From: Oscillospiraceae bacterium
GTDB lineage: Bacteria; Bacillota; Clostridia; Oscillospirales; Oscillospiraceae
Reading direction: 5' to 3'
Assembly: GCA_015068065.1 (NCBI GenBank)
Contig: SVLE01000006.1
Span: 1-56,963 of the forward strand
DNA length: 56,963 nucleotides
This document shows positions 52,440 to 56,963 of this stretch, one piece after another (position 1 is the first letter of the stretch; every line of letters begins with the position of its first letter). A program made the position numbers and the translations under genes. Below the pieces are notes generated by a model. It was not told the DNA's origin, made no database searches, and worked only from the letters and a program-made list of their open reading frames with translations.

Positions 52440-53759
52440 ATGTTGAACGAGTTCAAGAGTAAATATGTCACCCCGGAACAGGCGGTCAAGGCGGTGCAGT
52501 CCGGGGACTGGGTGGATTACGGCTTCGGCGGAGGCTATCCCGAGCTGCTGGATAAGGCTCTTGCCGCTCGCAAGGGCGAGGTGACCGATGTAAAGATCCG
52601 GGGCGGTCTCGTGATCCGTCCCCGTATCGAGGTGGTGGAGTGCGACCCGGAACAGATCAGCTTCCACTACTACAGCTGGCATATCGGCGACTACGAGCGC
52701 AAGCTGCAAAGCCGCGGTCTGGTGCAGTTTATGCCTATGATCCTGCGTTCCCTGCCCGACCTGTACCGCCACCACATCAAGGTGGACGTGGCCTTCGTCC
52801 CCGTATCTACCCCCGATGACAAGGGCTATTGCGGTCTGGGTATCTCCAACTACGCATGGCGTACCATTTTCGAGAACGCCCGCATCGTCATCTTCGAGAT
52901 CAATGAGAAGCTGCCCAAGCTGCAGGGCGTTGATGGCTCGCACCGGGTCCACCTGTCCGAGGCCGACTATATCGTAGAGGGCGAGCACGAAGATCTGCCT
53001 ACCCGTACTTATAAGGAAGCCAGCGAGATCGACATTGCCATCGCCAAGCTGGTGGTCAATGAGATCCCCGACGGCGCGGTGCTCTCTCTGGGCGTGGGCG
53101 GCGTGCCCTTTGCCGTGGCCAACATGCTGGCCGACTCCGATCTGAAGGATCTGGGCTGCTGGACGGGTACCATCAGCGACGCCTTTATGTCCCTGTACCG
53201 GGCGGGTAAGCTGACCAACGGCCGTAAGGAGATCGATAAGGGTCTGTCAAGCTGGAATCTGGCCATGGGCTCTCAGGAGCTGTACAACTGGTTGGATGAG
53301 GAGCCGGGCATCTTCCATCCCGGTGATGTGGATTACATCCACTCTCCCGAGCGCATGAGCAGGATGAGCAACTTCATCGGCATCATGGGCGGCGTGCAGC
53401 TGGACCTGATGGGCCAGGAGAATGCCGAGTCCGCCGGCAAGCGCCAGCTGTCCGGTATCGGCGGTCAGCTGGACTTTCTGGAGGGCGCCTTCCGCTCTCA
53501 GGGCGGCAAGGGCTTTATCTGCCTGAACGCCGCCCGCAAGGATAAGGAGGGCAACCTGAAATCCAACATTGTGCCCTTCATCCCCGGCGGCAGTGTGGTG
53601 TCCGGCCCCCGGACCATGATCCAGTATGTGGCCACCGAGTACGGCGTGGTCAAGCTGTCCGGTCTGTCCCTGCGGGAGCGGGCACAGGCCATGATCTCCA
53701 TCGCACACCCTGCCTTCCACGCCGAGCTGGAAGCCTACGCCAAAGAAACCTGGGGCTAA
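52440..53759 (+). CDS. Acetyl-CoA hydrolase/transferase family protein (butyryl-CoA:acetate CoA-transferase-like)
   Basis: 439 residues from ATG 52440, 7 bases after GGGAGG. Overall pattern matches the butyryl-CoA:acetate / 4-hydroxybutyrate CoA-transferase family: VKAVQSGDWVDYGF, LSLGVGGVPFAVANMLADSDLKDLG, GSGGQ-like SGIGGQLDFLEGAFRSQGGKGFICL, and ISIAHPAFHAEL. In relatives I remember, the segment after DLKDLG reads HTEM and its Glu forms the enzyme-CoA thioester. Here it reads CWTGT, so position 243 is Gly. The protein may be a subgroup using another residue, a different reaction, or an inactive member. Followed after 27 bases by the glycosidase-like gene, probably one operon. It is not signal-bearing, so cytoplasmic. 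Confidence 0.85.
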   Translation: MLNEFKSKYVTPEQAVKAVQSGDWVDYGFGGGYPELLDKALAARKGEVTDVKIRGGLVIRPRIEVVECDPEQISFHYYSWHIGDYERKLQSRGLVQFMPMILRSLPDLYRHHIKVDVAFVPVSTPDDKGYCGLGISNYAWRTIFENARIVIFEINEKLPKLQGVDGSHRVHLSEADYIVEGEHEDLPTRTYKEASEIDIAIAKLVVNEIPDGAVLSLGVGGVPFAVANMLADSDLKDLGCWTGTISDAFMSLYRAGKLTNGRKEIDKGLSSWNLAMGSQELYNWLDEEPGIFHPGDVDYIHSPERMSRMSNFIGIMGGVQLDLMGQENAESAGKRQLSGIGGQLDFLEGAFRSQGGKGFICLNAARKDKEGNLKSNIVPFIPGGSVVSGPRTMIQYVATEYGVVKLSGLSLRERAQAMISIAHPAFHAELEAYAKETWG

Positions 53760-53786
53760 GCCTCTGGAATAAAGGAGTTGTGAACC

Positions 53787-55862
53787 ATGAGAATTGAAGC
53801 ACCTTATGAGTTTCGCGAGAAATACAGCATTGTCCACAAGCGCATCTACAACTGGAAAAACCGCAAGCCGGAAGCGGATGAACTGCAGCTGCAGGATGAC
53901 GTGACCATTTTCTGCTCCGCGGACGGCGAGGTGGCCAAGACCGCCCTGAAGGATTTCCGGGACTACCTGAAAACGGCCTTTGGCCTGAAAGCTCAGGTTG
54001 TGGCCGAGGGCGGCATCATTGATGTGAAGCTGGATCCTGCCATGACTGACTACATGGCTCGCAAGATCACCGTGACCGCCGCCGGTGTGCAGATTGCCGC
54101 CGCGGACGAGCGCGGCCTTGCTCAGGCCCTGTACCATCTGGAGGATGAGATGAACCGCCGCCAGGCCCCCTTCCTGAAGCACGGAACGGTGGAGCAGAAG
54201 CCCGCCTTCTCTCCCCGTATGGTTCACTCCGGCATCGGCGTTGACCTGTACCCCGACGGCTTTTTGTCCGCCATCGCCCACAACGGCTTTGATGCCATTC
54301 TCGTCTTTGTTCGCGACCTGACCCATGCCGGCCTGAAGGATCGGGAGTATGACTTCAACGACACCATCAAGCGTGCGGCCAAGTACGGCCTGGACGTGTA
54401 CGCCTACAACTATGTCAAGAACTTCGTCCATCCTGACGATGAGGGCGCCAAGGAGACCTTTGACCGCTCTTACGGTGATGTGTTCCGTGCTTTCCCCGGT
54501 CTGAAGGGCATGGTCTTTGTGGGTGAGTCCATCCAGTTCCCCACCAAAGATCCCAACGCCAGCCCACTCCATCACCTCACGCCTTCGGCGGACGGAATCC
54601 CCGACCGTCGTCCCCGTTCCGGCTGGTGGCCCTGCTATGACTACATCGACTGGATCTCCATGGCCCGTGACAGCATCCGGGAGGTCAAGCCCGATGCCGA
54701 TGTGGTGCTGTGGAGCTATAACTGGGGCAGACAGCCTCTGGAACCCCGTGTGGCGCTCCTGGAAAAACTGCCCACCGACATCTCTTTGCTGGTTACCTTT
54801 GAGATGTATGACCTGCTGGATCTGGGTAACAGCATCGGCAAGGTGAATGATTATACCATTACCCATGTAGGCCCGGGCCAATACTTTGTCAGCGAGGCAG
54901 AGGTGGCCAAGCGCCGTGGTCTGCGTCTGTACTCCATGGTCAACACCGGTGGCCGCACCTGGGACTTTGGTGTGATCCCCTACGAGCCCTTCCCCTGGCA
55001 GTGGCACGAGCGCCATGAAAAGATTCTGGAGGCCCGGGAGAAGTACGGCCTGTGCGGACTGATGGAGTCCCACCACAACGGCTTTATGCCCTCCTTTATT
55101 TCCCAGCAGGCCAAGCAGGCCTATACCATTGGTGGCCGGGACTTTGAGGACTATCTCACCGGCTGGGCAAAAACCCTTGCCGGGGAGGAGTACGAGACAC
55201 TGATGGATGCCATGAAGTCGGTGAACGCGGGCATCCGCTGCCATGTGCCCAGCCACGAGAATCAGTACGGCCCCTACCGCATCGGACCGGCCTTTCCGTT
55301 CTGTCTCAAGGCCGGCCTGAAAAAGCCCAATACCTCTAAAATGTATATGGGCAACAGCATTTACGGGGTTCTGAACCTCTTCCGTGATCCTTCTGAACAT
55401 GATCCCTACAGCATGCGCATACACGACGAACTGCGTCTGGCCAAGCAGGCGATGAAACACACCTTTGATGGCCTGAAGAAGATGAAGACCATCAAGAAAA
55501 AGACCCCCGAGCTGAAAAAGCTGATGGATCTGGTGGAGTTTATCGGCCGCTGCCACCGTACGGCGGTACATTATAAGGAGTTCTACATCCTGCGCGCCCG
55601 ACTGCTGGCCTGCCCCAATCGAGAGGAAATCTTCCGCATTGCCGACCGCATTATGCAGATCGGCCCCAAGGAAATCAAGAATGCGGAGGACACCATTCCT
55701 CTGGTGCAGCGCAACAGCGAGCTGGGCTACGAGCCCGCCATGGACTACCAGTGCGACGAAGAAGGTCTGCGCTGGAAGCTGAAGCAGATGGACTATATGC
55801 TTAATGCGGAACTGAACGGCTACAAGAGACGCCCTGTGGCCGTTCCCCACGCAAAGAAATAA
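53787..55862 (+). CDS. Glycosidase-like TIM-barrel protein of unknown substrate
   Basis: 691 residues, ATG 53787 after AAAGGAG. Residues 1-130 look like the alpha/beta domain that precedes the catalytic barrel in GH20 and related glycosidases (KITVTAAGVQIAAADERGLAQALYHLEDEM in parts). From about 140 a TIM-barrel-like region follows with DAILVFVRDL, YGLDVYAYNYV, MVFVGESIQFP (possible acid Glu), and GLMESHHNGFMPS. The C-terminal 160 residues are helical with HDELRLAKQAMKHTFDGL. No signal peptide is present, so the enzyme would act inside the cell on imported sugars. No sugar transporter is adjacent. The pairing with a CoA-transferase is unexplained. Family uncertain. Confidence 0.72.
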   Translation: MRIEAPYEFREKYSIVHKRIYNWKNRKPEADELQLQDDVTIFCSADGEVAKTALKDFRDYLKTAFGLKAQVVAEGGIIDVKLDPAMTDYMARKITVTAAGVQIAAADERGLAQALYHLEDEMNRRQAPFLKHGTVEQKPAFSPRMVHSGIGVDLYPDGFLSAIAHNGFDAILVFVRDLTHAGLKDREYDFNDTIKRAAKYGLDVYAYNYVKNFVHPDDEGAKETFDRSYGDVFRAFPGLKGMVFVGESIQFPTKDPNASPLHHLTPSADGIPDRRPRSGWWPCYDYIDWISMARDSIREVKPDADVVLWSYNWGRQPLEPRVALLEKLPTDISLLVTFEMYDLLDLGNSIGKVNDYTITHVGPGQYFVSEAEVAKRRGLRLYSMVNTGGRTWDFGVIPYEPFPWQWHERHEKILEAREKYGLCGLMESHHNGFMPSFISQQAKQAYTIGGRDFEDYLTGWAKTLAGEEYETLMDAMKSVNAGIRCHVPSHENQYGPYRIGPAFPFCLKAGLKKPNTSKMYMGNSIYGVLNLFRDPSEHDPYSMRIHDELRLAKQAMKHTFDGLKKMKTIKKKTPELKKLMDLVEFIGRCHRTAVHYKEFYILRARLLACPNREEIFRIADRIMQIGPKEIKNAEDTIPLVQRNSELGYEPAMDYQCDEEGLRWKLKQMDYMLNAELNGYKRRPVAVPHAKK

Positions 55863-55864
55863 AA

Positions 55865-55905
55865 AGAATCCGACCTGTGACGAATGTCGCAGGTCGGATT
55901 TTTTA
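55865..55905 (+). terminator. Terminator after the glycosidase-like gene
   Basis: AATCCGACCTG (55867-55877) and CAGGTCGGATT (55890-55900) with a T run, also suitable for the converging minus-strand gene. Confidence 0.88.
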
Positions 55906-56064
55906 AATCAGTTCCCACAGGAAGTGTTCCAGCTTCAGTCGGCTGCCCACGACAGTGCCCTCGGGCAGCAGGAACATGGTGATGGAATGGGGCTGACCCT
56001 GATCTGTCACAAGCTCGGCGTAATCGCCGTTGATAGCCAGAACGGTGTAGTAAATGGGGTCCAA
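55903..56064 (-). CDS. 53-residue protein in the tatD-radical SAM operon (TTG start)
   Basis: Minus strand, TTG 56064 with GGGGAGGG (56078-56071) 6 bases upstream, stop TAA at 55905-55903. The product begins with M-DPIYYTVLAINGDYAELVTD and ends with LKLEHFLWELI (parts quoted). Codon use is like the neighbours and no other long frame competes. It starts 15 bases after the radical SAM stop, so is almost certainly in the same transcript. I do not recognise a named family. The compact beta-rich look resembles small SH3-like folds; this is a guess. Its size and TTG start explain why automatic calling could miss it. Confidence 0.78.
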   Translation of the reverse strand: MDPIYYTVLAINGDYAELVTDQGQPHSITMFLLPEGTVVGSRLKLEHFLWELI

Positions 56065-56079
56065 AAGATACCCTCCCCA

Positions 56080-56700
56080 TTAAGAGTCAATAAAACTGCG
56101 GATGCGCAGCTTTACGCCCAAATCGGCGGCGATGGTCTTGCACAGCTCAATTTCCTCGGCGGTTTTGTCCTTGTCCACGATGGTCAGAATAACCTCGGGC
56201 ACGTAGCCCGACGCTTCTTTGGCAAAGTCCAGCATAGCCTGATAGGCCGCTTCGCCCTGAATAGGGTGGCACAGGGCCACATAGTCGGCGGCATTGGTGG
56301 AGTTCAGGGAAATAGACAGGGTGTGGATGCGGCCCTGAAGCTCGGGGCACACGTTGCGGCCATTGATGAGGTTGGCGTGACCGTTGGTGTTGATGCGTAC
56401 GGGAGGCAGTTTGTTGCCGAAGCGTGCCTTTAGTGCATCCACCAGCCACAGCAGGTCGTCCAGACGATAGGTGGGCTCGCCGTAGCCGCAGAAGACGATC
56501 TCCCGGTAGGAGCACACGTCCCGGCTCAAAAAGCTGTCCATAGCCTCCTGCCGGGTGGGCTCCCGCTCCAGCCACAGGGAGTCCTCGGTATAGATGGAAC
56601 CCTGAGCCTTGCCGTGGCGCAGGCAGAACTCGCAGTTGCAGTTGCACTTGTTGGTCAGGTTGACATAAAGTGCGCCCTCGTATTCGTAGGTGATGGTCAT
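56080..56700 (-). CDS. TatD-associated radical SAM protein
   Basis: 206 residues on the minus strand from ATG 56700, behind GAGGG. It begins YVNLTNKCNCNCEFCLRHG, with C20, C24 and C27 as the C-x3-C-x2-C cluster site. FCGYGEPTYR corresponds to the GEP-like SAM-binding motif and SLNSTNAADYVALC to the next strand. The family TIGR04038 is defined by its location beside tatD, as here, 12 bases downstream of tatD. The reaction is unknown. No Cys-rich C-terminal SPASM extension is present. Confidence 0.92.
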   Translation of the reverse strand: MTITYEYEGALYVNLTNKCNCNCEFCLRHGKAQGSIYTEDSLWLEREPTRQEAMDSFLSRDVCSYREIVFCGYGEPTYRLDDLLWLVDALKARFGNKLPPVRINTNGHANLINGRNVCPELQGRIHTLSISLNSTNAADYVALCHPIQGEAAYQAMLDFAKEASGYVPEVILTIVDKDKTAEEIELCKTIAADLGVKLRIRSFIDS

Positions 56701-56712
56701 GTGTGTTCCCTC

Positions 56713-56963
56713 TCAATCCTTGATATTGAAAAAGCGCCTGCCGTTCTCCGTGGTGATGCGGGCGGCCTCCTCGGGGGTAATGCCCTTGAGCTCGGCGATC
56801 TTCTCGGACACGAAATGCACGTAGCCGGAGTCGTTGCGCTTGCCACGGAAGGGCTCGGGGGTCAGGTAGGGGGAGTCCGTCTCAATCATGATTCGATCCA
56901 GGGGCAGCCAGCGGATGACCTCCAGAGCCTTGCGGGCGTTCTTGAAGGTGATGACGCCGGTGA
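56713..56963 (-). CDS. TatD-family metal-dependent hydrolase, C-terminal part
   Basis: Minus strand, running off the right end; the stop is TGA at 56715-56713. The 83 visible residues include TGVITFKNARKALEVIRWLP, the metal-site IMIETDSPYLTPEPFRGKRNDSGYV (the Asp of ETDSPYL is the conserved TatD ligand) and the helix ELKGITPEEAARITTENGRRFF. TatD proteins are deoxyribonucleases of the amidohydrolase-like superfamily. The start and most of the barrel are outside the window. Confidence 0.93.
   Translation of the reverse strand, partial: TGVITFKNARKALEVIRWLPLDRIMIETDSPYLTPEPFRGKRNDSGYVHFVSEKIAELKGITPEEAARITTENGRRFFNIKD

Noticed and set aside
53247-55850. 867-codon antisense frame opposite the glycosidase-like gene
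   Set aside because: The plus-strand frame has a strong RBS, family-like N-terminal domain and terminator; the antisense one does not.

Overview
The window is about 57 kb of moderately GC-rich chromosome. Almost all genes are tightly packed and have strong AGGAGG-type ribosome binding sites. The gene content points to an anaerobic, spore-former-like Clostridia of the family Oscillospiraceae (Flavonifractor, Pseudoflavonifractor or Lawsonibacter type). The evidence is a biotin-dependent carboxytransferase, activase proteins of 2-hydroxyacyl-CoA dehydratase type, a butyrate-type CoA-transferase, ferredoxin-fused aldo/keto reductases, AddAB instead of RecBCD, a zinc-type L31, and a LysM-CAP protein. 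The genus is an inference. No prophage, insertion sequence, integrase or CRISPR array was found. The window is core chromosome with accessory genes between housekeeping blocks.

Layout. 1-1494: end of a collagen-like protein followed by a TPR glycosyltransferase. 1622-3403: oxaloacetate decarboxylase or pyruvate carboxylase type subunit. 3552-7643: dgt-dnaG-rpoD. 7670-9887: rmlA, a flavodoxin-ferredoxin protein and a DUF4358 lipoprotein. 10140-18350: a complete acetyl-cycle arginine operon, argG-H-C-J-B-D-F, behind an AT-rich inverted-repeat operator region and containing two strongly folded intergenic elements. 18463-26219: addB, a pyridoxamine kinase gene, addA. 26335-29717: rpmE, a small membrane protein, a flavin reductase, hflX and a YigZ-family gene. 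29913-34158: a split two-gene activase/dehydratase-like pair. 34340-37975: a lipoprotein with calcium-loop-like repeats plus a response regulator and histidine kinase. 38058-43631: DUF1385 gene (5' end frameshifted), prmC, recA, recX, rimO, pgsA. 43669-47683: DUF1461 membrane protein, ferredoxin aldo/keto reductase, FAD-Rieske oxidoreductase, trmB. 47772-49325: tRNA-Pro, a Cu/Zn-SOD-like gene, and a 21-codon cysteine peptide gene followed by a terminator-like hairpin and a LysM-CAP gene. 49641-55862: APC permease, a second ferredoxin aldo/keto reductase, a CoA-transferase and an unassigned glycosidase-like protein. 55903-56963: tatD (partial), its radical SAM partner and an unannotated 53-residue gene with a TTG start.

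The most interesting items are these. (1) The transcription unit at 48521-49325, where a very small Cys-containing peptide gene with its own promoter and RBS is separated from a LysM-CAP gene by an attenuator-like hairpin. (2) The one-base loss in a G run that separates the DUF1385 gene from its proper start and RBS. (3) A CoA-transferase lacking the usual catalytic Glu, next to a glycosidase-like protein of unknown role. (4) A small TTG-start gene in the tatD operon. (5) Mutually exclusive hairpins ahead of the histidine kinase gene. (6) A repeated extended -10 promoter type (TGnTAnnnT), often with TTGCAA at -35, which is visible upstream of many unrelated genes.
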